A stretch of 53,259 nt of DNA from Vulcanimicrobiota bacterium (GTDB lineage Bacteria > Vulcanimicrobiota > Vulcanimicrobiia > Vulcanimicrobiales > Vulcanimicrobiaceae), in assembly GCA_027364935.1 (NCBI GenBank), contig DAHXOK010000005.1:1-53259 (forward strand), in the 5' to 3' direction. How positions within the stretch are numbered: the first letter of the stretch is position 1; every line of letters starts with the position of its first letter. The position numbers and the translations under genes are program-made. The notes under the pieces are model-generated. The model was not told the origin of the DNA and ran no database searches. It saw only the letters and a program-made list of their open reading frames with translations. Below, one piece after another: positions 18,258-29,100 of this stretch.

Positions 18258-19628
18258 TTACGGACGAGGTGTTGGACGTGTTGCCGGTTGCGGTGTACCG
18301 GGCAAGAGCATGCGGATGGAAGCGTGGTTGTTCGGTTCGGCGAGCCCCGGCTCGCGGCAGAATGGGGCGGAGGGTCTACCCAGCGGATGGTATTGGCCAA
18401 GCCCGGCCGGCGGGTTGTACGCCGGCAACCGGCGGGCCCCCCCGACGATGTCGGCGGCGGCCGGCGTGCCTATCGCCTGTGGCGCGGCTTGCCAGCAATT
18501 CATATCGCCGATCAGCTTCATCGCGAGCGCTTGCAGCGTATTCCACGTCTGGAGATCGACCGCGGTCGGCGTCAATGGAGCGCTGCTATTCGTGTAGTTG
18601 ATTGAACTCCCCAAGAAGCTGCCGGCGATGCCGCCGAGCTGCGAAGCATTATATGACGTCGTGTTCGACGTGTCCACCTCGCTGACATAACCCGTGGAGG
18701 GGACGGGCTTGGGCGCTGGGATACCGGTACGCCTTGACGTAACGTTTGTCGATCGCACTGGCGCGAAGTCCTCATACATCGACGTCAACGCGAGGAGCGT
18801 TGCAAGCGGCATCAACGGCGTAAACGTACTGTGTTGGCTCTCCTGTCTCTCGATATTGGACAGCCATGTGAACGCAGGCGAACCACGCGCCGTCGTATGC
18901 GAGCACTGGGCATACGAGGTGGTCGCTTCGATGGCGGTCCAACTCCGTCGACTGATGAACTCGTCACTCGACCCGCTTCCCGAGGCGCCGATGTTCACGA
19001 CGATTGCGCCCTCGACATTGGGCGAACTTTCACATTGGGCCGCATAGGACGCGAGCGTCAATGTGGGCTCTGGGATCAATATCGCGTTGCCCACGAAGTG
19101 GTACCCTGCCTCGTCCCTGCCGGCATTAAGGAAGACCGTGAGCGTCGAGACGAGTTTGGACACCATCGGTACGTCGGCACCGAAACCCATGACGAAGATC
19201 ACGGGCTTGAAGCCCGTTGCGCCCGGAAGCTCCCAGGGGATCATCTCAGACGCCGCCGATGGTGGCGACGTCACGAGCGTTTCGCAGAATCGCAGGTGCG
19301 CCCAAAGCTGGCGCACATCGTTGCGCTCGCCTCGCGACGGTTTACAGGCCCCCGTCTGACCGGCTCCGAGTGCTGCCTCGCACGACGCGAGGCGGCTTCT
19401 GAGGACGCGGCTCAGATACGTTGAAACGCCGCGGGGCATTGGCACTGGCGTGGGCTTCGCGACGGGTGCACCGAGGTAGACCGCGACGATCTCGGAAAGG
19501 CGCTTCGCGCTACAGCCCTGCCCGGAGAGCGGCGCGGACGCTGAAGCAGCCGGCGCGCCGATAGTACTCACGACCAGCGCCACGCTGGCAGCAGCCATGG
19601 CGATAGTGCCAAGCGCCCCGTGCTTCAT
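18258..19628 (-). CDS. Hypothetical secreted protein
   Basis: 456 aa; signal peptide IAMAAASVALVVSTIGAPAASASA; 21-nt gap to the downstream gene. Confidence 0.7.
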   Translation of the reverse strand: MKHGALGTIAMAAASVALVVSTIGAPAASASAPLSGQGCSAKRLSEIVAVYLGAPVAKPTPVPMPRGVSTYLSRVLRSRLASCEAALGAGQTGACKPSRGERNDVRQLWAHLRFCETLVTSPPSAASEMIPWELPGATGFKPVIFVMGFGADVPMVSKLVSTLTVFLNAGRDEAGYHFVGNAILIPEPTLTLASYAAQCESSPNVEGAIVVNIGASGSGSSDEFISRRSWTAIEATTSYAQCSHTTARGSPAFTWLSNIERQESQHSTFTPLMPLATLLALTSMYEDFAPVRSTNVTSRRTGIPAPKPVPSTGYVSEVDTSNTTSYNASQLGGIAGSFLGSSINYTNSSAPLTPTAVDLQTWNTLQALAMKLIGDMNCWQAAPQAIGTPAAADIVGGARRLPAYNPPAGLGQYHPLGRPSAPFCREPGLAEPNNHASIRMLLPGTPQPATRPTPRP

Positions 19629-19671
19629 GCAGCAACCTCCGATCGCTGCACGGCCTTTTCTTCTGCAGAGC

Positions 19672-21084
19672 TTACGGCTCCTTGCTTATATGTTGCGGCG
19701 TCGACTTACGTGGAAGAAGAACTGCAGCACCCGCGGCGAGGAGCGCCATCGCGGCCGACGCGAGCATCGCGTGAGAGAAACCTTGTGGGTTCGACGGTAC
19801 CGGCACGGCGCGATTGCCGGTCCACGCGATCACGATTCCGAGGGCGGCAATAGCGAGGAGATTGCCGACGCGCGAGATGGAGTTGTTGATGCCCGACGCA
19901 GCACCGATGTCGTTCGTATCGGCCGCTCCCATGATGACGCTGACTAATGGCGCGATTGCCACTGAGAGCCCAATGCCCAACACGGTCGTGGCCGGAAAGA
20001 CGCTTCCTAGGTACGGCGCGCCACTCCCCAGCCGCGAAAAGAGCCCAAATCCTATGGCCGAGACAATCGCGCCGGAGACGAGCGACGCTCGAGGACTGAT
20101 GTGCGCCGCCAACGCGGTTGCGAACGGAGAGAACAACGCGATAAGCACGATCGTCGGCAGCAACGCCAAACCGGCAGCAAAGGGCCGGTAATCCATGACG
20201 TGCTGGAGCTCGTACGGAACGAAGAATAGCGCGCCGCCGAGGGCGGCGTAGAGGAGCAACGTGTACACGCTCGCGACCGAGAATGCGGGCGCAGAGAAGA
20301 GCCGAAGCGGAACCACCGGAGCCGACGCCACGCGTTCGGCGAAGACGAATGCCACCATGAGGACGAGCCCTGCGACGAGGAGCGCAACGGCGTACGGATG
20401 ATTGCGATGTTGCATCTCGATCATGGCAACCACGATCAGGCCGAGACCAACGGCAGCGAGCATGCTGCCGAGAACGTCAGGCTTACCGCGGACGCGTTTC
20501 GCACGGCTCTCCGGGACTCGCGTATAGGAAACGACGAGTACCAAGATCGCCAGCGGAATGTTGATCCAGAAAACACCTCGCCACGAAGCGTTCTGCGTAA
20601 ACCATCCGCCGAGCGCCGGACCGATTGCCATCGTAATCGCCGACGCGGCGGCCCAAATGCCGATCGCCCGGCCGCGTTCTCGAGCGTCGAACGCCGCGGT
20701 TATCAGCGCAAGGCTTCCCGGGATCATCACGGCCGCCCCGGCGCCTTGCGCGCAGCGCGCGACGATGAGGGCGCCCGGCGTCGTTGCAAGAGCGCACCCC
20801 ACAGACGAGAGCGCGAATATCCACGTCCCCAGCGTGAAAAGGCGACGGCGTCCGTAACGGTCGCCGAGCCCCCCGCCGATGAGAATCAGCGAGCAGAGGA
20901 AGAGCAGGTATGCCTCGACGATCCATTGCGCTTGTGAATCGGTTGCGACGAGCCTTCTCTGTATGACCGGCAATGCCACGGTAAGTGCAGTGCTGTCGAT
21001 GTAGCTCATGCTCGAGGCGACGATCGCCGCCGTCAACACCGCGCCACCCGCGCCGAGCCGGGCCGGTGATACTGGCGCAGCCAT
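19672..21084 (-). CDS. MFS transporter, DHA2 (EmrB/QacA-like) drug efflux family
   Basis: 14-TM-like hydrophobic pattern, GGGLGDRYGRRRLF motif A, PALGGWFTQNASWRGVFWINIP motif C-like. Confidence 0.92.
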   Translation of the reverse strand: MAAPVSPARLGAGGAVLTAAIVASSMSYIDSTALTVALPVIQRRLVATDSQAQWIVEAYLLFLCSLILIGGGLGDRYGRRRLFTLGTWIFALSSVGCALATTPGALIVARCAQGAGAAVMIPGSLALITAAFDARERGRAIGIWAAASAITMAIGPALGGWFTQNASWRGVFWINIPLAILVLVVSYTRVPESRAKRVRGKPDVLGSMLAAVGLGLIVVAMIEMQHRNHPYAVALLVAGLVLMVAFVFAERVASAPVVPLRLFSAPAFSVASVYTLLLYAALGGALFFVPYELQHVMDYRPFAAGLALLPTIVLIALFSPFATALAAHISPRASLVSGAIVSAIGFGLFSRLGSGAPYLGSVFPATTVLGIGLSVAIAPLVSVIMGAADTNDIGAASGINNSISRVGNLLAIAALGIVIAWTGNRAVPVPSNPQGFSHAMLASAAMALLAAGAAVLLPRKSTPQHISKEP

Positions 21085-21174
21085 CGTAACGAGCCTTTGC
21101 CTTGGAGGGTCCGGCGCCCTACGGGCTTGACCGTCAGGCAAGAAATCGCGGACTGCTCAACCAACCATATCGTC

Positions 21175-22809
21175 GTGAGTTCGGCTCGAGCAGAGATCCT
21201 GACCGATCGGCTGTCGATCGTGGTAGGCGTCACGGGCCATCGCGATATCGCAGCGGACGATGAACGTCGATTACGCGAAGCGTTTGGGCGAGTATTGCAA
21301 GAACTTTCGCAGTCGTGTCCGCATACGCCGCTGCTCGTTCTCTCCGGGCTCGCGGCCGGCGCCGATTCGCTTGCGGCGCAGGAAGCGATCGCGAGGAACA
21401 TCCCGGTTCTTGCGTGCCTTCCGATGCCCGTGGAAGAGTACGAAAAGGATTTCTCCGCCCCGGAGCTCGTGAGGTTTCGGGCCTTGCTCGCCGCTGCGGC
21501 TCGCGTGACCGTAACGTCGCCGACGCGCGAGAACGGCTATACCGCCGTCGCACGGTTTATCGCGCAGTACAGTCACCTTCTCGTCGCATTTTGGGATGGG
21601 CAAACCTCGCGCGGCCCGGGCGGTACGGCTGATGTCGTTGAGATGCGGCTCACCGGCAGCACGCGAACCGGCGACATTGAATCCATTCCGTATCTGCCGG
21701 ACATCGGCCCCGTCGACCAGATCGTCACGCCGCGTTTGAGCGCTCCCTGTCAGAGCGAACCCTTTCAGGTACGCCGTCTCTATCCACATCGGTACGCACA
21801 AGAGCATGACGGCCGACAATCATTTCTCCGAATGCTCGCCGCAATAGACACGTACAATGCCGATCTTGCACGTACGTCCGTTCCGGAACGCGACTTGGGC
21901 CTGCAGACGCTCATGGAAAGAACCGATGCGGCGGCAAATCGCCTTCAAAAACGCACTGCCGCCATTCAGACGAGCTTGCTCTCGGTCGCGTTCGTGGTCG
22001 CAGGCTTTCAAATCATTACGCAACTCCCTTCCATCATAAAAATCTTCGGCCTAGCAGTCGCGTTCGGCATTTACTGGTGGGCGCGCAAGTACGATTATGA
22101 GAACCGGTATCAAGATTATCGCGCCATTGCCGAAGGTCTGCGCGTTCAGAGCGCGTGGTATTGCGCCGGCTTGCGTCACAAGCTCGCCGACAACGCATAC
22201 CTAAAAATGCAAGAGGGAGAGCTGCAGTGGATTCGCATGGCCTTGCGTTTCTTTTACCTCGCGCTGTGTGAGAGCCGCGCGTTCGCCGATGCGTCGCACG
22301 CGCATCCCGTCTGCGAGGATTGGGTGCAATCGCAGCGGCGCTATTACGAGCGCGCGGGCCGCCGCGAATCTGCCGTCAAAGCACGGCTCGATCGCATTAC
22401 GCTCGTGGCTGTGATCGTGGGCCTTCTGTGCATGGCAACGTCTCTGGCAGAGCTGATCCGGTACAATGCGTTATGCGTGCTTGTCGGCACGTGCCACAAG
22501 CCGTATGCGGCGCCTGAGAACGTCGCCTTCCTGCGCGAGCTATTCAGCGTGCCGCTCGCGATGGCGGCGGTGCTCGGAGCGGTCATCGAGCATTATGTCG
22601 AGAAGCAAAATCTCGTCGCAAACGCGCGACGCTACGAACGCATGTACCGCGTCTTCGACCGCGCGCAAGCAGAACTCGCTCGCATCGGTCACGGAGCGCA
22701 AGGGAACCCCGAGAAGATCATCTACGAACTCGGTCACGCCGCCTTGATCGAGCACGCCGAATGGCTCATCATGTGCCGCGATCGTCCGATGAAGGTGGTC
22801 GTGGTTTGA
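21175..22809 (+). CDS. SLOG-like domain protein with multiple C-terminal TM helices
   Basis: LSIVVGVTGHRDI..LLVLSGLAAGADSLAAQEAIARNIPVLACLPMPVEEYEKDF (SLOG/LOG-like); TM segments at SLLSVAFVVAGFQII, GLAVAFGIYWWA, TLVAVIVGLLCMATSL, VPLAMAAVLGAVI. GTG start chosen; ORF extends to ATG 21097. Confidence 0.8.
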   Translation: MSSARAEILTDRLSIVVGVTGHRDIAADDERRLREAFGRVLQELSQSCPHTPLLVLSGLAAGADSLAAQEAIARNIPVLACLPMPVEEYEKDFSAPELVRFRALLAAAARVTVTSPTRENGYTAVARFIAQYSHLLVAFWDGQTSRGPGGTADVVEMRLTGSTRTGDIESIPYLPDIGPVDQIVTPRLSAPCQSEPFQVRRLYPHRYAQEHDGRQSFLRMLAAIDTYNADLARTSVPERDLGLQTLMERTDAAANRLQKRTAAIQTSLLSVAFVVAGFQIITQLPSIIKIFGLAVAFGIYWWARKYDYENRYQDYRAIAEGLRVQSAWYCAGLRHKLADNAYLKMQEGELQWIRMALRFFYLALCESRAFADASHAHPVCEDWVQSQRRYYERAGRRESAVKARLDRITLVAVIVGLLCMATSLAELIRYNALCVLVGTCHKPYAAPENVAFLRELFSVPLAMAAVLGAVIEHYVEKQNLVANARRYERMYRVFDRAQAELARIGHGAQGNPEKIIYELGHAALIEHAEWLIMCRDRPMKVVVV

Positions 22810-24128
22810 GTCATCTCGACGGACTCATCGACGCCCCGGGGCAAAAAAAGTTGCTGTCGGTCGACGGTGGCGGCATTCGCGGCCTGATCGCGATTGAGTT
22901 CCTGTCGCGCATCGAAAGCACGCTTCGCGACACGTTGCAACGGCCGGAGCTGCGACTGAGCGACTACTTCGATTACGTCGGCGGCACCAGCACCGGCGCC
23001 ATTATCGCGACGTTGATCGCACTCGGATATTCGGTGGACGAAATACGCTCGTTCTACCGAACCGGAGCGCACACGATGTTCGATCCCAATCGCTTCCAGC
23101 GCATTGCCCGGCGCTTGAAAGGGCCTTTCGCGGTCGCAATGGGCGTGCTCGGCATGGTGGTATATAAGACGATGTACGATCCGCTTCCGCTCGAGCGAGA
23201 GATCAAGCAGGTTCTTGGGGATCCGCTTCCCGGCGCTGCAAGAAGCGGCGATAATGCCGGACTGACGACGCTCGGCACCGAGAAGCTTCTCACGCTGCTC
23301 ATGATCGTGACGCGCAACGTGAGCACCGACTCACCGTGGCCTCTTTCGAATAACCCGCGCGCGAAATACAATCTTCGAAAAGGCGAAGAGCCGACGAATC
23401 TCGACTTGCCGCTTTGGCAACTGGTTCGCGCGAGCACGGCCGCACCCGTCTTCTTCCCTCCGGAGCGCATCGACATTCCGGGCGTCAAAAAGCCTTTCAT
23501 CTTCATGGACGGTGGAATCACCGTATTCAACAATCCGGCCTTTCAACTATTCCTCATGGCCACGCTCCCCGAATACCGTCTGCAGTGGCAGCCGGGAGAG
23601 CGAGAGATCCTTCTCGTTTCCGTAGGAACCGGGCTTTGCGAGAGCGCGAACCTCGACCTCGGCACGCAGCAGATGAATCTCTTTTATAACGTCCAATCGA
23701 CGCCCGCTGCGCTCATGCGCGCCGCGACGGTCGAACAGGACGTTCTCTGCCGCGTCTTCGGTAAGGCGCTGCCGGCGTGCACCCCATCGGTGATCGACTC
23801 GGAGATCGGCGGCCTCATCGAGAACCACGCGCCGCTGAAAGACAAACTGTTCACCTACCTACGGTATAACGTCGAGTTATCCGAGGCCGGCCTCGGCGAT
23901 CTTGGCCTGTACGATCGAGAGCAATCGCCTCCCGGCATCGATCCGAAATCGGTACAGCCGCTCGATAGCATCGTTCATCTCGACGAGCTGGAGCAAGTCG
24001 GCAAGGCCGCAGCACGACAGCGCGTCGCCACGCAAGACTTCGACGGATTCTTCTCGGCCCGCCAAAGTCGGGCGACGCCGCCGCTTCAAATTGCCCGTCC
24101 AGCTCTACACAATTTCGGCTCGGCGTAG
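22761..24128 (+). CDS. Patatin-like phospholipase
   Basis: DGGGIRG oxyanion motif, GGTSTGAII nucleophile elbow, FMDGGITVFNNP catalytic Asp. Starts inside the upstream gene (ATG 22761 or TTG 22806). Confidence 0.93.
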   Translation: MAHHVPRSSDEGGRGLSHLDGLIDAPGQKKLLSVDGGGIRGLIAIEFLSRIESTLRDTLQRPELRLSDYFDYVGGTSTGAIIATLIALGYSVDEIRSFYRTGAHTMFDPNRFQRIARRLKGPFAVAMGVLGMVVYKTMYDPLPLEREIKQVLGDPLPGAARSGDNAGLTTLGTEKLLTLLMIVTRNVSTDSPWPLSNNPRAKYNLRKGEEPTNLDLPLWQLVRASTAAPVFFPPERIDIPGVKKPFIFMDGGITVFNNPAFQLFLMATLPEYRLQWQPGEREILLVSVGTGLCESANLDLGTQQMNLFYNVQSTPAALMRAATVEQDVLCRVFGKALPACTPSVIDSEIGGLIENHAPLKDKLFTYLRYNVELSEAGLGDLGLYDREQSPPGIDPKSVQPLDSIVHLDELEQVGKAAARQRVATQDFDGFFSARQSRATPPLQIARPALHNFGSA

Positions 24129-24210
24129 CGCCGCCCTACACCGGCCCGCCGATGACGACCGTCGCCGTGGCGGCAGCGGGGGCCCGGTGTCGTTCTGGGC
24201 GATGCCGGCT

Positions 24211-24591
24211 CTAGCGCCTTCTCCTGACGGTTTTCTTTGCCGCTTTGGTCGACGCCTTACGCGTCGCCGGCTTCGCGGTCGCCTTCTTACGGGCCGGAGC
24301 GGCCTTTGCGCGGCGCTTGCTCATAACGGCGTCCTTGAGCGCTTTCGCGGGTAAGAACTTGAAAACGCGCTTCGCCGGAACTTTTACCGGTTGGCCGGTC
24401 GCCGGATTGCGCGCAATGCGGGCGGCGCGATCGCGCACTTTGAACTGCCCAAATCCCGGAACCTTCACCGGTTCGCCGCCGACGCAGGCGCGGACGATAT
24501 CGTCGAAGATTCCATCGACCAGAAGAACTGCCTCGTTCTTCTTCAGCTCAACTCGCTCCATGGCAGAGCGGACCAGGTCTACTTTGTTCAT
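24211..24591 (-). CDS. HU-family DNA-binding protein with Lys/Ala/Arg-rich C-terminal tail
   Basis: MNKVDLVRSAMERVELKKNEAVLLVDGIFDDI...VPGFGQFKVRDRAARIARNPATGQPVKVPAKRVFKFLPAKALKDAV then KAAPARKKATAKPATRKASTKAAKKTVRRRR. Confidence 0.95.
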   Translation of the reverse strand: MNKVDLVRSAMERVELKKNEAVLLVDGIFDDIVRACVGGEPVKVPGFGQFKVRDRAARIARNPATGQPVKVPAKRVFKFLPAKALKDAVMSKRRAKAAPARKKATAKPATRKASTKAAKKTVRRRR

Positions 24592-25156
24592 CGGTTCCTT
24601 TCTATCTCAGAAGCCACGCGCGGGCTCAGCTATGTTTCATCAATATCCGGGTACAAAATTCCTCTGCGGATGCAGCCGCCGAGATTCTGCCGGGCCAGGG
24701 TCCGCTCCGCGGAACCCAACGAAAATCGTCAGGCAGGCCCGGCAGGAATCGCGATGCCGTGAAGAAGCCGAGAACCTCATTCCTCTCCGATTCTCACGGG
24801 CTACCTACGCGAGAAGCCGCATCGATTTCACCGATGCTGGAGCGTGGGAAACACCGATGATTGCGTTCTTATCGAGCGGCACGGGTCGACTAGCGCGCGT
24901 CGTCGCCGGCCTGATTCTGATCGCGCTCCGATCTCGACGTGGGGCGAAGCGGCGCCTGGACGAAACGCCTACTTCACTCCGCATTCATGTGGAAGCTGCA
25001 AGCGAAGCCGGGCTGGCGGATGATTCCGGAGTAAGAACGATGGGAGGTTCTTGCGAGGGTCTCTGCCCTCCCAGATCCGGCGCTCCTTGGTGATCAACAC
25101 GAAGATGTACCTGACGAAAGGCGCCCTCGGACCCAGGCACGCGTGATCCGGCGCGG

Positions 25157-25552
25157 CTAACGGCGCTTGAAAAGCACCGCGTCCAGCGAGTACGCGCCCG
25201 GGCCGGCAACGAGCAGCGAGAGCAGCACGACGAGATAGACGAGCGGCACCTCGAACGCCGCCCGCCCTCCGACGAAATGCCCTCCGGCCGGAAGATGAAA
25301 TTTGACGATCGCGACGATCATGTCGATCGAGAGAACGGCCGCAACAAGTGGGGTGAGAATGCCGAGAATAAGCGCCGCGCCTCCGAAGAGTTCGGCGAAC
25401 GTCACGACTCCCTGGAGCCACGACGGCGCGAAGCCGTGCGGGCCCATCCACGACGCAGCTCCCGCCGGTAGCTTCATCATGGCGTGAAAGATGAACGCGA
25501 GCCCGACGATCGCGCGAATCGCACAAAGCGCGACGCTCGCACGCGTTCCCAT
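25157..25552 (-). CDS. DoxX family membrane protein
   Basis: RAIVGLAFIFHAMMKL...FAELFGGAALILGILTPLVAAVLSIDMIVAI. Confidence 0.85.
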   Translation of the reverse strand: MGTRASVALCAIRAIVGLAFIFHAMMKLPAGAASWMGPHGFAPSWLQGVVTFAELFGGAALILGILTPLVAAVLSIDMIVAIVKFHLPAGGHFVGGRAAFEVPLVYLVVLLSLLVAGPGAYSLDAVLFKRR

Positions 25553-26098
25553 TAGCGCCGGCCTCCGGGCGGCGTCGGCGATGCTTGCGGCAAGGGTGGT
25601 GGCGAAGGAACGAGTCCAGACTGCTGCACGATTTGACCGTTGACGCTCGTCGTCGACCACAGCGCCGTCGACGACGTTTCGATCAATGCGTCGCTTCCGG
25701 CGGACCACATGTCGCGCTTACCAGATGCCAGCTCGAACGGTTGATTCCCATGCGTTCCGTCGACGAGCTGCCGCACGAGGGCGATGAACACGCCGTTGCT
25801 CTGCGTCACGGAGTCGACCGTCGTCGTGCATCGCGTGAGCGTCACGCTCGTAGACGCGCGCTCGAGCGACGTCACGACATCGTCCCGCGAATACGTTTGG
25901 CCTTCGACGTGAGCCGTGAAGCTCGGACTCAAGGTGCGCGCGAAATCCTCGAAATCGCCGCGCACGATGTCCGCACATTGTGCATCGTACGCCGCTTGGA
26001 CGCCGGAAGCCGACGCGCCGCTGACGGCCGGTGAGGCGGGCCCGGCGCAGATGAGAAGCAGCGAAGCTAACGAACTGCCGAGACGCACGAATTCCATG
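25552..26098 (-). CDS. Secreted NTF2/SnoaL-like protein
   Basis: Signal peptide then ADIVRGDFEDFARTLSPSFTAHVEGQTYSRDDVVTSLERA, typical of NTF2-like (DUF4440-type) folds; start inferred. Confidence 0.6.
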
Positions 26099-26153
26099 CC
26101 AGATGATTTGCACGGCGGTACGAAAACATCCGCTCGCGAAGAGTCTCCCCATA

Positions 26154-29100
26154 TGGGCCTTTCGGCGCGCCTTCGGCTCGTGGCGAGTGCGCTTATCATA
26201 GGCTGCCTTGCCGCATGCGCGGGGCAGCCGAAACCGAGCCCAGCCGCGGTACGGGTGCCGACGCTTCGCGACCTCGGCGCGCTCGCCTGGCGATGGGTCG
26301 GCCCGGCGCAGATGGGCGGACGGCTCGACGTCGTCGCCGGCGTCGCGGGAGATCCGCGAACGATCTATCTTGGTCACTCCTCCGGCGGGTTGTACAAATC
26401 GACTGACGGTGGCGCGACGTTCGCGCCGATCTTCAACGAAGGAACGTCGTCCGCGATCGGCGCGCTCGCCGTCGCGCCGTCGAACCCAAGCGTGCTCTAC
26501 GTCGGAACCGGCGAGGGCTTCCCGCGCAACACCGCGTCTCCGGGCGACGGTGTCTTCGTCTCGACGAACGCAGGAAAGACCTGGAGGTTCTCTGGGCTGC
26601 GATCGAGCGCACACATCGCGAAGATCGCCGTCGATCCGCACGACGCGGAGGTCGCGATCGTTGCGGCGCTCGGACCGGAGTGGACGCCGGGCGGCGAGCG
26701 CGGCCTCTATCGCACTGCAGACGGCGGCAAGACGTGGCAGCGCGTGCTCTTCGTGAACGCGACGACCGGCGGGAGCGACGTCGTCTTCGATTCGCAAGAT
26801 CCGAACGTCGTCTACGCCGGAACTTTCGATTTCTTGCGCAGGCCGTGGACGTTCCGCGGCGGCGGTACGGGAAGCGGTCTGTACCGCTCCGACGACAACG
26901 GGCGCACGTGGCAGCGCTTGACGGACCCGGCGTTGCACGACGGCCTTCCCGGCGGGATCATCAACCGCGTCGGCGTCGCGCTCTGCGACGCGCATCCGCG
27001 CGTCGTCTACGCGCTCGTGCCCACGAAAACGGGTCTCCTCTATCGCTCGGACGACGGCGGCGCACGCTGGACGCCGGTGAACGCGAATGCCGAGCTGGAC
27101 TTTCGGCCCTTCTATTTTTCACAAGTGCGCGTCGATCCGCGCGATCCGCAGCGCGTGTACGTCATCACGGGTGAGAACCAAGTCTCGAAGGACGGCGGAA
27201 AGACGTTCGCACGTTTCGGCGGTGGCGGCGACAATCACGATCTCTGGATCGATCCCGCCGACCCGCAACGGATGCTCGCCGGAAGCGACATGGGATTCGA
27301 GTACTCCGTCAACGGTGGCTCTACGTGGACGTACGACAACGTCGTACCGTTCGCACAGGTCTATCGCGTCGGCTACGATCTCGACGTGCCGTTCCACATC
27401 ATGGGCGGGATGCAGGATCACGAAGTGTGGTGGGGGCCGAACACGCTCTGGAACGACGGCGAGTACGGCGGCGTGCCTGGCGGCGCGTGGCGCAACATCT
27501 CGGATTGGGGCGACGGCCAGTACGCCGTCGCCGATCCGCACAATCCCGACATCGTCTACGAGGACACGCACTTCGGAGACCTGGTTCGGCGCGATCTGCG
27601 CACCGGCGAGGCGAGGTACATCTCGCCCCAGCCCTTGATCACCTTCGGCACCGGCGTCGGCGCGTACCCGTATCGCTTCAACTGGAGCGCGCCGCTCTAC
27701 CTCTCACCCCACGACCCGCACGTGCTCTACTTCGGCGGCAACGTGCTCTTCAAGACGACCGACGGCGGTGCGACGTGGGACGTCGTCAGCCCCGATCTTT
27801 CGCAGCCGTGCGACGCGCGATGGCTCGGCCCGAGCGGTGGACCCGTATCGCGCGACGACACGAACGCCGAAGCCTATTGTACGATCTACGCGATCGCAGA
27901 GGACGCCGGAAATGCAACGACGCTCTGGGCAGGCACCGATGACGGCAACCTTTGGTTAACGCGCGACGGCGGCGCGCACTGGGCCAACCTCGACGCCAAC
28001 ATTCCGAACCTGCCTCGTCAAGCCGTCGTCTCCTCGATCGACGCGTCGCGGACGACGCCGGGCGTGGCCTACGTCTCGTTCGATCGCCATGGCTTGGGCG
28101 ACGAACGTCCCCACGTCTATTTCACGTCCGATTACGGGCGCACGTGGGCGGACATCTCGCGCGGGTTGCCGAGCTACGTGCACGTCGTGCGCGAGGATCC
28201 GCGACAGACGAATCTTCTCTTCGCCGGCACCGAGCAAGGCGTCTGGACGTCATTCGACCGTGGCAAGCATTGGTTGAGCCTCATGCTCGGAATGGCGCCG
28301 GTCCCAGTGTACGATCTAAAGATCCAACCCGTCTTCAACGACCTCATCCTCGGAACGCACGGCCGCGGGTTCTACGTTCTCGACGACGTGACGCCGCTCG
28401 AGCAGCTCGCGCAGCGCCCTGCAAACGCGCCGGTGCTCTACCCGCCGATGCCTGCGTGGCGATACGTCCCGCGCCCGACCTACGAACCCGGACGCGGCGC
28501 GTTCGTCTCCGACAACACGCCATACGGAGCGCTCATCTCCTACTATCTGCCGACGCCGGCGAAGGGCAGGAAGCCGCCGCACGTCGCGCTGCAAATCCTC
28601 AACCAAAGCGGCGCGGTCGTGCGCACGCTCGATCCGACCGCGAAGCCCGGCATCAATCGCGTCGTCTGGGATCTGCACGCCGACCCGCCCGGCGGCAGCC
28701 ACGCCGCCCAGGACGCCCGCATCTACTACGTTTTCTACCTCCTGCACGTTGCCGGTCCACAAGTCGTTCCCGGCTCGTATGCGGTTCGGCTCCAGGTCGG
28801 AAGCGACGTCGAAGACCGCGTGCTCGACGTGAAGCTCGATCCCGCGTCGCACGCGTCTGTAAGCGCGTTACAGGCGCAGTACGACGCACTCGACCGTCTC
28901 GCGCGGATGCAGGAGAGCGGCGAAGCCGAGCTCGCGATCATCGCCTCGCTCGATGCACAGATTCGCACGCTGCACGCTCCGAGCGTAGCGCTCGAGAGCG
29001 CGCTCTCGTCCTACCGGCGCGACCTCGATTCGGCTGCAGACGCGCTGCGCAACGGCAACGGAAGCCAGAACAGCGGCTACAAGCATCCCGCAGAGCTGAT

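Noticed and set aside
21097-24128. Complete CBASS operon
   Set aside because: A patatin effector is present, but no CD-NTase, E1/E2, JAB or HORMA/TRIP13 gene was recognised in the window.
24245-25093. 282-aa plus-strand ORF opposite the HU gene
   Set aside because: Overlaps HU antisense; no recognisable domain or start context.
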